DNA from: CALMKX01 sp036274895
GTDB lineage: Bacteria; Acidobacteriota; Thermoanaerobaculia; Multivoradales; SZUA-115
DNA length: 64,000 nt
Direction of reading: 5' to 3'
Assembly: GCA_036274895.1 (NCBI GenBank)
Contig: DASUEU010000028.1
Span: forward strand, 1 to 64,000
Within the stretch, counting starts at the first letter, position 1. Every line of letters starts with the position of its first letter. Positions 53,872 to 62,815 of this stretch are shown here, one piece after another. The position numbers and the translations under genes are program-made. The notes below the pieces were generated by a model. It did no database searches. It saw only the letters and a list, made by a program, of their open reading frames with translations, and was not told the origin of the DNA.

Positions 53872-55023
53872 ATGAGCGACGCCGCCCCTCTGACTTACCA
53901 CTGCGTGGCCATCGATGAGCTCGAGCGCCTGCTCGAGCGACGGCGGCCCAGCGGTCAAGCTTTCCCGGTGGAGTTCAACCTCGCTGAGAACCTGATCGAG
54001 ATCCTGAGGAAGGCCAACGAGTTCGTACCCTCGGCCGCGGGCTCGATCCTGCTCGACGACCCCAGTGACCATGGCGAAACGGGCCTGACTTTCATCGCCG
54101 CCTTCGGCGAGAAGGCCGAGGGGCTGGTGGGCCTGTCCATTCCGGCCGACCAGGGGGTGGCCGGCCTGGTCTACCGCACGGGCGAGCCCTACCTCGCCGG
54201 CGACGTCCGCCACGATCCCAACTTCTTCGCCGGCGTCGACCAGCAGACCTCCTACCAGACGATGTCGCTGGTGGCGATCCCGATCCGTATCGAAGGCCGG
54301 GTCTGTGGTGTGCTCGAGTTGATCAACCGGCATCGCCACCGGGCCTACAGCGAGCACGACCGCAACCTCTTGACCATCTTCGCCGACTACATCTCGGTCG
54401 CGGTCCAGAACGTGCTCGACGGCCGGCGGGCGCAGGAGATCGCCAAGCGCGACAACCTGACCGGCCTCTACAACGACCGCTTCCTGCACATTGCCCTGGC
54501 CCAGGCGGTTGCCGCCAGCCGGGCCAGCTCCCGTGACCTCGCGGTGCTCTTCCTCGACCTCGACTTCTTCAAGCGCGTCAACGACACCTGGGGGCACCTG
54601 GCCGGCAGCCAGGTGCTGCGCGAGGTGGGGGACCTGCTGCGGCGCCGCATCCTGGGCTATGAGTCGATCGCCGCCCGTTACGGCGGCGACGAGTTCGTAC
54701 TGGTGATGCCGGGGCTCGACCTCGAAGGCGCCGTGGACCTCGCCGAGGAGATCCGCACCGACCTGCTCGAGACGGCTTTTTGCCAGGAACCCGGCGACAT
54801 CTTCCCCGAGGTCCTCTCCCTGCGCGGCCAGACCTGCTCGATCGGCATCGCCACCTTGAACCAGCACATCGCCGAGGAGCTTTCGGACGAAAAGGTCAAG
54901 AGCACCCTGCTGCGGCTGGCCGACGCTGCCATGTACGTGGCCAAGGAGATCGGCCGTAACCGCACCGCCGTCGCCGGGTCACCCGTTCGTCGCCGCGGCG
55001 AAGTCAGCCCCCTCCCCCGCTGA
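53872..55023 (+). CDS. GAF-GGDEF diguanylate cyclase
   Basis: This 383-residue soluble protein has a GAF sensor domain (about 25-175; SAAGSILLDDPSDHGETGL, SLVAIPIRIEGRVCGVLELIN) and a GGDEF domain (about 185-370). The active site is ARYGGDEFVLVMP, a full GGDEF signature, with DNLTGLYNDRFLH and LFLDLDFFKRVNDTWGHLAGS. No RxxD inhibitory site precedes GGDEF, so product inhibition at that site is unlikely. It makes the second messenger c-di-GMP. ATG 53872 is preferred; the frame is open further upstream but into the peptidase 5' region. Confidence 0.93.
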   Translation: MSDAAPLTYHCVAIDELERLLERRRPSGQAFPVEFNLAENLIEILRKANEFVPSAAGSILLDDPSDHGETGLTFIAAFGEKAEGLVGLSIPADQGVAGLVYRTGEPYLAGDVRHDPNFFAGVDQQTSYQTMSLVAIPIRIEGRVCGVLELINRHRHRAYSEHDRNLLTIFADYISVAVQNVLDGRRAQEIAKRDNLTGLYNDRFLHIALAQAVAASRASSRDLAVLFLDLDFFKRVNDTWGHLAGSQVLREVGDLLRRRILGYESIAARYGGDEFVLVMPGLDLEGAVDLAEEIRTDLLETAFCQEPGDIFPEVLSLRGQTCSIGIATLNQHIAEELSDEKVKSTLLRLADAAMYVAKEIGRNRTAVAGSPVRRRGEVSPLPR

Positions 55024-55222
55024 CCGTAGCAGCTCGAATCCGTAGCTGTAAGTCTTTTTTTTCCTTACACTTGACTGGACTGCACAATTTTCTGGCCAAA
55101 ACGCTCAAGGCCCCTTGGGACCGAGGCCGAGGCCGTCTCTCCGCGACTTTTCCACAGACTTTTCGACAGGCGTTGCGGAAAGCTCCCATACTCAACGACG
55201 CATCTATCGACCCTAGAAGGGG
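55024..55222. other. Convergent intergenic region
   Basis: This non-coding gap lies between the diguanylate cyclase and the membrane ligase-like gene. It has a T-run (eight T) flanked by TGTAAG and CTTACA near 55047-55069, possibly a weak terminator for the upstream gene. Nothing else is recognised. Confidence 0.4.
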
Positions 55223-57181
55223 TTACGGCGAGGTGACGGCTGTGGCGGCGGGAGGGGCACAGCGGCCCCGCGGAAACGCCGTTCGCGAGGTGGCGGGGAG
55301 GCTCGCCGCGGAGGGTAGATCGAAGCGGGGAACCGACGCGGCGACTAGGGGAAGACGGAACCACGGCTCACCCCAGGGCAGCCGGTGGAAGACCGTCGCC
55401 GACGCGCCGCCCTGCTCGTGCTCCTCCCCCGTGCCGAGCTCCACCACCGGCCCCGCGGCCGGCAAGGGCCCCTCGAGCGCCTCGACCAGGGCCTGCCGGA
55501 GCCCGGCCTCGACGCCCGGCCAGCGGGCGATGGCCGCGCCGGCGGCGGCCACGAGGTCGGGACGGGCCGCCACGCTGGGGCTGGCGCCCAGTCGGGGCTC
55601 GAGCAGAAGGGCCCGCGCCAGGCAGGCCGCACTCCGCTCCGGCGCCGCAGGCCGGAAGGCGAGGAAGAATGGCGCCCAGGCCCCGTGGGGATCGCTCGCC
55701 ATGGCCTCCCCGAGGGCCCCCTCCGCCCAGGGTGCGCCGGCCTCCACGCCCGCCACCCCGGCGTTGAGCCAGAGCTGGCCCACCCCCGGCGCCCCCCGAG
55801 CGGCGGCCAGAGCCTCCGCCGCCGCCACCTTCTCGCCGCTTCGAGAGAACCGCGCCCGGTAGAGGGGAAAGGTCGGATCCAGCTCGACGGCACGCCGCAG
55901 ATGGCCCGCGGCCTGCTCCCGGGTGGGTGCCTCGCGGGCGCGTTGCCACTCGAGTTGGGCCCGGTCCCGGGGCACCAGCCAGAGCACCGCGGCCAGGGCA
56001 TAGACCAGCGCGAGAGCCCCCACCCGACCACCGACCCGAAAGACCGGCTGCTCCGCCGTGGCTCCCCCCGCGAGCGCCGCCCCGGCGGCCACGACCACGG
56101 CGGCGGCCACGGCGCCGACGTGCGCCACCGAGTGCCCGAGGCTCACCACCACGGCGCCCACCAGGCCCAGCAGGCCGGCTTCGATGGGCGCCGAGCGCTC
56201 CCCGTCCCGCTCTCGCAGGCGCGCAGCCACGAAGGCGAGCCCCAACCCCAGGGCCCAGAGGTAGCCGAACGCACCCAGCTCGTAGAAGATCGTCAAGGGT
56301 TGTGAGTGGAGCTGGCCGACGATCTCGGAGGGCGGATTCACGCCCGGGATGGGCTCGAGGAAGCGCCCCAGGGTCCAACCCGTCGAGCCCGGACCCCAGC
56401 CGAGCAGAAGCCGTTGCGACCACCCCATCTGGGCGGCCTCGTGGTAGGTGCCGCGGGCGCGAAGGGAAGGGTCCTGGTCGGTGACGACGCGCACCAGCCG
56501 GGGCGCCGCGAGCAGAGCCAGGAGCGCAGCGACCACCAAGAGCCTCCTCTGCAGACGGCGGTGGCCCACGGCGAGGCAGAACGCCTGGGCGCCGACGGCC
56601 GCCCACGCCGCCAGGGAGCCGGTCGCCGCGAGCGCCAGCACCCCGAGGGCCAGGGCCCCGCGCGCGATCCATCCCCCGGCATCCCCGCGGCGAGCTCGCT
56701 CCGCCACCAGAGGCAAGAGGGTCACCAGCCAGAGCCCCAACACCGCGTGGTGGCCGAGGGGCTCGGCCGCCCGCTCCGACCACCCCGCGAGCCACGCGAG
56801 CAAGGCCCAGAGCGAGACCGCCGCCAGCACCAGGGCGACCCCCGCCGCCCCCCGCTCGGCCCGGTCTCGCCCTCGCCAGCAAGCGGCCACGGCCACCGGG
56901 GCAAGCAGCAGGGCGGGGGCGAGCCACAGGCCCACGGCGCCCGCCCGCGGCACCGGCGAGGCCAGCCAGCTCGCCCCGAGGCCGACCAAGGCCACCGGGA
57001 CGAGCCATCGGCCCCACCGCCCCAGCCGCAGAGGATCGCGCCAGGCCGGGGCGCCGAGCACCAGCGCGAGGAGAGCGACGCCCTGGACGGTCGCAGCGCC
57101 CGCCGCCGACAGCTGCCCCCCGAGGGTGCCCGCCCACAGCGAGAGCAGGGCGAGCACGGCGGCCGGCAGGTGGGCGGACAT
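55223..57181 (-). CDS. O-antigen ligase-like polytopic membrane protein
   Basis: This protein is 652 residues. The first 420 hold about ten hydrophobic segments (for example GVALVLAAVSLWALLAWLAG) and a periplasmic loop with GWSQRLLLGWGPGSTGWTLGRF and HSQPLTIFYELGAFGYLWAL, the pattern of Wzy/WaaL ligases and polymerases. The C-terminal 200 residues are Ala-rich and helical (HLRRAVELDPTFPLYRARFS), with a TPR-like look. The sugar substrate is unknown. ATG 57181 is the first start that gives a proper membrane N-terminus. Confidence 0.8.
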   Translation of the reverse strand: MSAHLPAAVLALLSLWAGTLGGQLSAAGAATVQGVALLALVLGAPAWRDPLRLGRWGRWLVPVALVGLGASWLASPVPRAGAVGLWLAPALLLAPVAVAACWRGRDRAERGAAGVALVLAAVSLWALLAWLAGWSERAAEPLGHHAVLGLWLVTLLPLVAERARRGDAGGWIARGALALGVLALAATGSLAAWAAVGAQAFCLAVGHRRLQRRLLVVAALLALLAAPRLVRVVTDQDPSLRARGTYHEAAQMGWSQRLLLGWGPGSTGWTLGRFLEPIPGVNPPSEIVGQLHSQPLTIFYELGAFGYLWALGLGLAFVAARLRERDGERSAPIEAGLLGLVGAVVVSLGHSVAHVGAVAAAVVVAAGAALAGGATAEQPVFRVGGRVGALALVYALAAVLWLVPRDRAQLEWQRAREAPTREQAAGHLRRAVELDPTFPLYRARFSRSGEKVAAAEALAAARGAPGVGQLWLNAGVAGVEAGAPWAEGALGEAMASDPHGAWAPFFLAFRPAAPERSAACLARALLLEPRLGASPSVAARPDLVAAAGAAIARWPGVEAGLRQALVEALEGPLPAAGPVVELGTGEEHEQGGASATVFHRLPWGEPWFRLPLVAASVPRFDLPSAASLPATSRTAFPRGRCAPPAATAVTSP

Positions 57182-57293
57182 CTTGCCGGATTCTACGGGC
57201 CAGGCACCGGAAACCGCCCAAGGTGAGTCCCTGCGCTTCAGCCCCGATGTCGCCCCGAGCGAAGCCGAGGGGCCTCCGGTACGCTGCCGCGGA

Positions 57294-57354
57294 GGGGAGA
57301 TCCCTCCACTACGCCTTCGTCGCTGACGCTCCTCAGGCTTCGGTCGGGATGACA
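57294..57354. repeat. Partial copy of the 22937-23143 repeat
   Basis: GGGGAGATCCCTCC, then CTACGCC, CGTCGCT, CGCTCCTC and GGTCGGGATGACA occur in the same order and nearly the same spacing as in the left half of the long hairpin at 22973-23032. It lies in the 280-bp gap upstream of the aldehyde dehydrogenase. Confidence 0.75.
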
Positions 57355-57461
57355 GCGGGGCTGCTGGTCTCCATGGTTCTCCGCCGGCCGGGTTAGAATC
57401 GCCTCTCGACCTTCCGGCGCCGGCGGTCCGCCCGCGCTCACCCCTTGGAGAGAGACACCCC

Positions 57462-59000
57462 ATGACCACCCTGCTCGCTTCGACCGAGGTCGCCTGCCTG
57501 TTGGCCGACCTCGGCCTCTCGGACGACAACCCTGGGGCCTTCGACGGCTCCTGGCTCCCTACCACCGGCCCCCGCATCGACTCGATCAACCCTGCCACCG
57601 GCGAGGTCTTGGGCTCGGTCCGCTCGGCCACCGAGGCCGACTACGAGCGCTGCGTCGCCGCCGCCGAGGCGGCCTTCCGCGCCTGGCGCACCTGGCCCGC
57701 GCCCCAGCGCGGCGAGGTCGTGCGTCTGCTGGGCGAGGAGCTGCGCCGGGTGAAGGACCCCTTGGGCCGCCTGGTCTCCCTGGAGGTCGGCAAGATCTAC
57801 TCCGAGGGCCTGGGCGAGGTGCAGGAGATGATCGACATGTGCGACCTCGCGGTCGGCATGTCCCGCCAGTTGACCGGGCTCTCCATGCACTCCGAGCGCC
57901 CCCAGCACCGGATGTTCGAGCAGTGGCAGCCGCTCGGGCCGGTGGGCATCATCACCGCCTTCAACTTCCCCGTCGCCGTGTGGGCCTGGAACGCCGCCGT
58001 GGCCGCCGTCTGCGGCGATTCGATGGTGTGGAAGCCCTCAGAGCTGGCGCCGCTCACCGCCGTGGCCGTGACCAGGATCGCCCAGCGGGTGGCCGAGCAG
58101 GCCGGGGCACCGCCGATCTTCACCCTCGCCATCGGCGGCCGGGACCTGGGGGTCGCGATGAGCCGGGACCGCCGCCTCCCCCTGGTCTCGGCCACCGGCT
58201 CGGTGCGCATGGGCAAGGCCGTCGGCCAGGCCGTGGCCGAGCGGCTCGGGCGCTCCCTGCTCGAGCTGGGCGGCAACAACGGCATCCTGGTCGCGGACGA
58301 CGCCGACCTCGACCTCGCCCTCAGGGCCGTGCTCTTCGCCGCCGTGGGCACCGCGGGCCAGCGCTGCACCAGCCTGCGCCGACTCTTCCTGCAACGCGGG
58401 ATCGCTGCCGAGATGAAGCGCCGGCTGGTGGCGGCCTACCCCTCGATCACCATCGGTGACCCCTTGGAGCCCGGCACCCTGATGGGGCCGCTGATCAACG
58501 AGCAGGCGGTCGTCAACATGATGGCCGCGATCGAGACCGCCAAGGCCCAGGGCGGCCGGGTGCTCGCTGGTGGCCGGCGGGTGGACCGGCCCGGCTACTT
58601 CGTCGAGCCAACCCTGATCGAGGCCACCGCCCACATGCCGATCACCTGCGAGGAGACCTTCGCCCCGATCCTCTACCTGTTCGAGTTCGAGGATCTGGAC
58701 GCGGCGATCGAGCTGCACAACAGCGTGCCCCAGGGGCTCTCCTCGGCAATCTTCACCCTGAACCTGCGCCACGCCGAGCGCTTCCTCGCCGCCACCGGCA
58801 GCGACTGCGGCATCGCCAACGTCAACATCGGCACCTCGGGCGCCGAGATCGGCGGCGCCTTCGGCGGTGAGAAGGAGACCGGCGGCGGCCGCGAGGCCGG
58901 CTCGGACTCCTGGAAGGCCTACATGCGGCGACAGACCTGCACGGTCAACTGGGGCACGACCCTGCCCCTGGCCCAGGGCGTGAAGTTCGAGGTGGGCTAG
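57462..59000 (+). CDS. Aldehyde dehydrogenase, ALDH7/antiquitin type
   Basis: This 512-residue NAD(P)-dependent dehydrogenase resembles alpha-aminoadipic semialdehyde (piperideine-6-carboxylate) dehydrogenases of lysine catabolism. FNFPVAVWAWNAAVAAVCGD, WKPSELAPLTA, SATGSVRMGKAV, LLELGGNNGILV (catalytic Glu), GTAGQRCTSLRRL (catalytic Cys) and NVNIGTSGAEIGGAFGGEKETG are all present. The GGNN and RCTSLRR forms are characteristic of ALDH7. A GGAGAGAGA ribosome site precedes ATG 57462. The exact aldehyde is inferred from family. Confidence 0.92.
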   Translation: MTTLLASTEVACLLADLGLSDDNPGAFDGSWLPTTGPRIDSINPATGEVLGSVRSATEADYERCVAAAEAAFRAWRTWPAPQRGEVVRLLGEELRRVKDPLGRLVSLEVGKIYSEGLGEVQEMIDMCDLAVGMSRQLTGLSMHSERPQHRMFEQWQPLGPVGIITAFNFPVAVWAWNAAVAAVCGDSMVWKPSELAPLTAVAVTRIAQRVAEQAGAPPIFTLAIGGRDLGVAMSRDRRLPLVSATGSVRMGKAVGQAVAERLGRSLLELGGNNGILVADDADLDLALRAVLFAAVGTAGQRCTSLRRLFLQRGIAAEMKRRLVAAYPSITIGDPLEPGTLMGPLINEQAVVNMMAAIETAKAQGGRVLAGGRRVDRPGYFVEPTLIEATAHMPITCEETFAPILYLFEFEDLDAAIELHNSVPQGLSSAIFTLNLRHAERFLAATGSDCGIANVNIGTSGAEIGGAFGGEKETGGGREAGSDSWKAYMRRQTCTVNWGTTLPLAQGVKFEVG

Positions 59001-59878
59001 AGCGCTGGGCGCAGGTCCGGCACGCGGAGGGCGCCCGGCACCACCTCGAAGCGGGCGCCGCCAGCCGGCACCGGGCCGAAGCGCTCGCCGTCGCCGTAGA
59101 CGGCGAGCGGCCGGTCCACCTCGATCTCGGCCCAGGGGCTCCTGGCCGTGAAAACGGCCGGGTGGGAGCAGTGGGCACCCTTGTAGACCCTGGGGAAGAT
59201 TCGCAGGAAGGTCGCCTTGGACACCGCGCGGACCATCACCAGGTCGAGGAGTCCGTCGTCCAACAGGGCATCGGGAGCGACCCTCATCCCGCCACCGAAG
59301 CGGGGACCGTTGGCCGCCACCACGAGCATCGCCTTCTCTTCGATCTCTCCCCCCTGCCAGCGCACCCGCACGGTGGGAGCGCGGAAGGTGGCGAGGGTGT
59401 GGAGCACGGCGTAGAGGTAGATCCACGGCCCGCGGAAGCGCTTGACGCGGTTGGCGGTCTCGTTGGCGGCGGCATCAAAGCCGGTGCCGGCGATGCCGGC
59501 GTAGGTCCGCTGGCCCACCCGCACCACGTCGATGGCTCGCAATGGGGCCGAGAGGGCTGCAGCGGCTGCGGCCTCGAGGTCCATCGGCAGGCCCAGCGCA
59601 GCCACGATGTCGTTGCCGCTGCCGCCCGGCAGGGGCACCAGGGCACAGGGGGTGCCCACCAGACCTTGGAGGGCGAGGTTCTGGGTGCCGTCCCCGCCGC
59701 ACACGAACAGGCGCAGGACGCCGTCGCGGACGGCCTGGCGGGCCTTCTCGGTCAGGTCGGCCGGGCCCTCCGAGAGCTGGAGCTCCCCGCCGTGCTCACG
59801 GGCCAGGGCCTCGAGCCGGGCGCGATGCCGGAGCGCCTTGCCACCGCCGCCGGCGGGGTTCAGGAGGAAGCGGATCAT
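58997..59878 (-). CDS. Diacylglycerol/sphingosine-kinase-family lipid kinase
   Basis: This 293-residue DagK-catalytic-fold kinase phosphorylates a lipid alcohol with ATP. Motifs are IRFLLNPAGGGGKALR, LRLFVCGGDGTQNLALQGL (GGDGT nucleotide site), LVPLPGGSGNDIVAALGLP, AGIAGTGFDAAAN and GMRVAPDALLDDGLLDLVMV. Bacterial members include DgkB, YegS and ceramide kinases; the substrate is not clear. ATG 59878 is chosen. The stop codon overlaps the convergent dehydrogenase stop in one CTAG. Confidence 0.9.
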   Translation of the reverse strand: MIRFLLNPAGGGGKALRHRARLEALAREHGGELQLSEGPADLTEKARQAVRDGVLRLFVCGGDGTQNLALQGLVGTPCALVPLPGGSGNDIVAALGLPMDLEAAAAAALSAPLRAIDVVRVGQRTYAGIAGTGFDAAANETANRVKRFRGPWIYLYAVLHTLATFRAPTVRVRWQGGEIEEKAMLVVAANGPRFGGGMRVAPDALLDDGLLDLVMVRAVSKATFLRIFPRVYKGAHCSHPAVFTARSPWAEIEVDRPLAVYGDGERFGPVPAGGARFEVVPGALRVPDLRPAL

Positions 59879-59930
59879 GGTCGGGTGATGGTTCGCGCGG
59901 ACGCTATCACCACCGCCGTAGAATCCCCCC

Positions 59931-60260
59931 ATGCCCAAGCCCGAGATCCAGATCCTCGTCTGCACCAACGAGCGGGAGCCCGGCGCCAAGAAGCCCGCCT
60001 GCGCCGCCCGCGGCGCCATGGACGTCTACCACCGCTTCAAGGACCGGGTGAAGGAACTGGGCCTGCGCGACCAGGTCATGGTCGTCCGCACCGGCTGCCT
60101 CAAGCACTGCAGCCGAGGCACCACCTGCGCTGTCTGGCCCTACAACCTCTGGTACCAGCGGGTGACTCCAAAGGACGTGGACGAGATCCTGGAGAAGACG
60201 GTAGAAGGCAGCGGCGAGGCCGTGGAACGGCTGCTGATGCCGGACATTCCTTGGGAGTGA
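59931..60260 (+). CDS. Thioredoxin-like [2Fe-2S] ferredoxin
   Basis: This 109-residue ferredoxin has a thioredoxin fold: IQILVCTNEREPGAKKPACA with two Cys, then VVRTGCLKHCSRGTTCAVWP with three, four of which would ligate the cluster, as in Shethna-type ferredoxins and the NuoE C-terminal domain. Its electron partner is unknown. It is divergent from the lipid kinase by 52 bp. Confidence 0.85.
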   Translation: MPKPEIQILVCTNEREPGAKKPACAARGAMDVYHRFKDRVKELGLRDQVMVVRTGCLKHCSRGTTCAVWPYNLWYQRVTPKDVDEILEKTVEGSGEAVERLLMPDIPWE

Positions 60261-60329
60261 GGGGAGCGCCAACTCTCCCCTCCCGGCAGAGCACCGCCCT
60301 TCGGTCGAGCCGTTGTTCTCCGGTCGTCG

Positions 60330-60396
60330 TTCCCGCGAAAGCGGGAATCCAGGGCGGGGGAGTAAGAAGCCAAGATGGATCCCCGCTTCCGCGGGG
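60330..60396. repeat. Composite REP-like repeat (copy B, inverted)
   Basis: TTCCCGC-GAAA-GCGGGAA (60330-60347) and CCCCGC-TTCC-GCGGGG (60381-60396) are separated by a spacer containing GATGGATC. On the other strand the order and flanking words match copy A at 50710-50777. Confidence 0.75.
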
Positions 60397-60433
60397 CTGA
60401 CAGGCGGAGAGGCTCGATTGAGCGGCATGGTAC

Positions 60434-60746
60434 TCATCCGGGCTCATCCGCCGCCGACTCAACTGTTGAACTCTCGTGGTAGAGCTCAACCAGCCTTCTG
60501 TCGATGGGATCCTGGAAGTCGCTGGGAGCCTGTTCCCAGACCAAGCCGGTCTGGCGCTCTCGTGCGATGACTTGGTCCAGCCCTTGTCGATTGAACTCAA
60601 CGGGTTCCGGCGGTGCCCGGTTCAGGGAGTAGGTCGCGAACACCTCGAGCAATCGCGGGAGCCGGCCCGGGTTAGCCTTCAGCTCCGCCAGCGCTCGCGA
60701 GGCGGTTGGAATTTCTCTCCGGCTGGCTCCACAGCAGTGCCCTCGA
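60434..60746 (-). other. Possible gene remnant downstream of the DUF4143 gene
   Basis: An open frame here reads through RALAELKANPGRLPRLLEVF and IARERQTGLVWEQ to a stop at 60434, but it has no ATG, GTG or TTG start outside the overlapping ATPase gene. I do not recognise it. It may be a decayed gene or chance coding in GC-rich DNA. Confidence 0.3.
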
Positions 60747-61991
60747 TCAGCTGCCCCCACCCCGCCACAGCCACTCCACCGGCAGGGCCCACAGCTTCTC
60801 ACCGAAGGGTAGCGCGGTCTGGCCGAGGTAGAGGACGACGCCGGCGCGGAACTTCTCCCCCAGCTCCTCCCGCAGGTGGAGAAGACCGCGGAAGTCCCCG
60901 GGACCCACCGAGGACGCCGACTTGACCTCGAGGCCGACCACCGAGCTATCCCGCGCCTGCAGGAGCACGTCCACCTCCAGCCCCGAGTGCGATCGGTAGT
61001 GGAACATCTTGGGCCGCAGCTTGCTCCAGGACCGGGCCTTCTCCAGCTCGGCGACCACGAAGGTCTCGAGGATCCGCCCGGCCTCGCGCTTGGGGGCGCC
61101 GGCCTCCTCGAGCGGTAGCCCCAGCAGATAGGCAGCCAGCCCGCCGTCGTTGACGTAGAGCTTGGGCGACTTGGCCAGCTGGCGGGAGAGATTCCCGCTC
61201 CAGGCCGGCAGCCGGATCAGCAGGAAAGTGTGCTCCAGCAGGGCCACGTAGCGCTTGACGGTCGAGACCGGGATTTGGCTGTCGCGAGCCAGGTCGCTGT
61301 AGTTGACCAAGCCACCGGCGCGCGCCGCGAGGAGCGTGAGCAGGCCGGGCAGCTCGGTCAAGCCCTCCACGTTGGCCAGCTCGCGCACGTCCCTCTCGAG
61401 CACGGTGGTCAGGTAGGAGGCATACCAGCTCTCCCGGCGCTCCCGGCTCTTGCGGGCGAGCGGCTCAGGGTAACCCCCGCGGAGGGCTCGGGCCCAGACT
61501 TGCTCGGCGCTCAGCTCAGCCTTGCCCAGGCCGGGGGCCTTGCCGTCGAAGAGAGTGTCGATCAGCGATTCCGGGTGGCCCGCCAGCTCGCCCTGCGAGA
61601 GAGGCCAAAGCAACGTGATCTCGATGCGCCCGGCCAGCGAGTCCGAGAGCCGGGGGAGGAAGAGGATGTTGGCCGAGCCGGTGAGGAGAAAGCGCCCAGG
61701 CCGGCGATCACGATCGACCGACCGCTTAATCGCCAGCAGAAGCTCCGGCGCCCGTTGCACCTCGTCGAAGACGGCCGGCCCTTCGAGGCCATCGACGAAG
61801 CCCTCGGGGTCGCTCTGAATCAACGACAGCACGGCCACTTCATCCAAAGAGTAGTAATGGGCTCCCAGGGGGCCCTCGGTCAGCTGTTGAGCGAGGGTGC
61901 TCTTGCCGGCCTGGCGAGCGCCGTGGATCAGCACCACGGGGGTGTCGGTGAGGGCTTCGAGCACTTGCGCAGTGACGTGCCGGCTGTACAC
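60747..61991 (-). CDS. AAA ATPase with DUF4143 domain
   Basis: This 414-residue protein belongs to the AAA_14/DUF4143 group. The N-terminal ATPase has VVLIHGARQAGKSTLAQQL (Walker A), GPAVFDEVQRAPELLLAIK (Walker B) and GRFLLTGSANILFLPRLSDS (sensor 1). A winged-helix segment (NYSDLARDSQIPVSTVKRYVALL) follows, then a C-terminal nuclease-like fold with HYRSHSGLEVDVLL and VVGLEVKSASS, which resembles a PD-(D/E)xK core. The family's biological role is unsettled and often linked to mobile or defence regions. It starts with GTG and has no Shine-Dalgarno sequence. Tandem palindromes lie immediately upstream. Confidence 0.88.
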   Translation of the reverse strand: MYSRHVTAQVLEALTDTPVVLIHGARQAGKSTLAQQLTEGPLGAHYYSLDEVAVLSLIQSDPEGFVDGLEGPAVFDEVQRAPELLLAIKRSVDRDRRPGRFLLTGSANILFLPRLSDSLAGRIEITLLWPLSQGELAGHPESLIDTLFDGKAPGLGKAELSAEQVWARALRGGYPEPLARKSRERRESWYASYLTTVLERDVRELANVEGLTELPGLLTLLAARAGGLVNYSDLARDSQIPVSTVKRYVALLEHTFLLIRLPAWSGNLSRQLAKSPKLYVNDGGLAAYLLGLPLEEAGAPKREAGRILETFVVAELEKARSWSKLRPKMFHYRSHSGLEVDVLLQARDSSVVGLEVKSASSVGPGDFRGLLHLREELGEKFRAGVVLYLGQTALPFGEKLWALPVEWLWRGGGS

Positions 61992-62003
61992 GGTGAGGAT
62001 TAT

Positions 62004-62098
62004 CCGCCCGGTCGTGGCTGAAAATCAACCACGACGTGGTTGAAATTCAGCCACGACGTGGTCAAATTTCAGCCACGACGCGGCTGAATTTCAGCCAG
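62004..62098. repeat. Tandem 22-bp palindromic repeats upstream of the DUF4143 gene
   Basis: Three full units (62026-62047, 62048-62069, 62070-62091), a degenerate unit before (62004-62025) and a partial one after (62092-62098). Each is built on CAACCACGACGTGGTTG or a close variant, followed by AAATT. The 22-bp period equals two helix turns. The array fills the gap between the zinc-ribbon gene and the ATPase start. Confidence 0.8.
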
Positions 62099-62101
62099 AG
62101 G

Positions 62102-62608
62102 TCACAGCGGGTACAGCTCTTTGTCGATGCGCGGCTTGCCGCGGGCGCCCTTCTTGGCCTGGCGCCTCTTCTGGAAGAAGTCGTCGAGACCGGCGTCCTC
62201 CTCGCCGAGGTCGCCGCCCAGCTCCTCCTCCAGGCTCTCGGGGTCCTCCCCGGCTTCGAGACGGCGCAGCATCTCCTCCATCTTGGGGCCCGGCTCCATA
62301 CCCGCCACCTCGCCGAAGCGGCGCAGCATGCGGGCCATGGCCTTGGGGTCCTCCTCGCCGCCCTCCCCCATCTCCTCGAAGACCGACGCCATCGCCCCCT
62401 CCATGCGCTCGTCGTCGAGGTCGCCGAAAGGCTCCTCGGCCTCCGGCTCGGCACGCCCGGCCTTGACCAGGGCGAAGGCCGAGGGACGCCGGGGCAGCTC
62501 CGGCCGGCCGCAGCGGGGGCAGGCGGGCTGCCTTTGGGTCTCCACCCGGGGGGAGAAGAAGCTGAAGACAGTGTGGCAGTCGGGACAGTAGAACTCATAG
62601 ATCGGCAT
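62102..62608 (-). CDS. FmdB-like zinc-ribbon protein
   Basis: This 168-residue protein begins with the FmdB/CxxC_CxxC regulatory zinc ribbon: MPIYEFYCPDCHTVFSFF, then ACPRCGRPELPR, giving four Cys ligands. The remaining 130 residues are very acidic (EEMGEGGEEDPKAMARM, EEELGGDLGEEDAGLDDF) and end in a basic tail. Members are putative regulatory proteins with little functional data. Confidence 0.85.
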   Translation of the reverse strand: MPIYEFYCPDCHTVFSFFSPRVETQRQPACPRCGRPELPRRPSAFALVKAGRAEPEAEEPFGDLDDERMEGAMASVFEEMGEGGEEDPKAMARMLRRFGEVAGMEPGPKMEEMLRRLEAGEDPESLEEELGGDLGEEDAGLDDFFQKRRQAKKGARGKPRIDKELYPL

Positions 62609-62815
62609 GGGTTTACGGGCTCCGCGGGGGCCGGCCGATTGTCGCCGGCGACGATGGGGAGGTCAACCCCGAAAAAAATCAGCGTGATCTTAGTCAGTGG
62701 CCATAAGATTTCGCGGTCCTCTGGGAATAACTGCCGAAACCTTAGCGTTTTGGACTAACGAACAACATCGCTCCCCGCCCTGAACGGGAGCAGGAGACCT
62801 ACCAAGGAGGACGCC

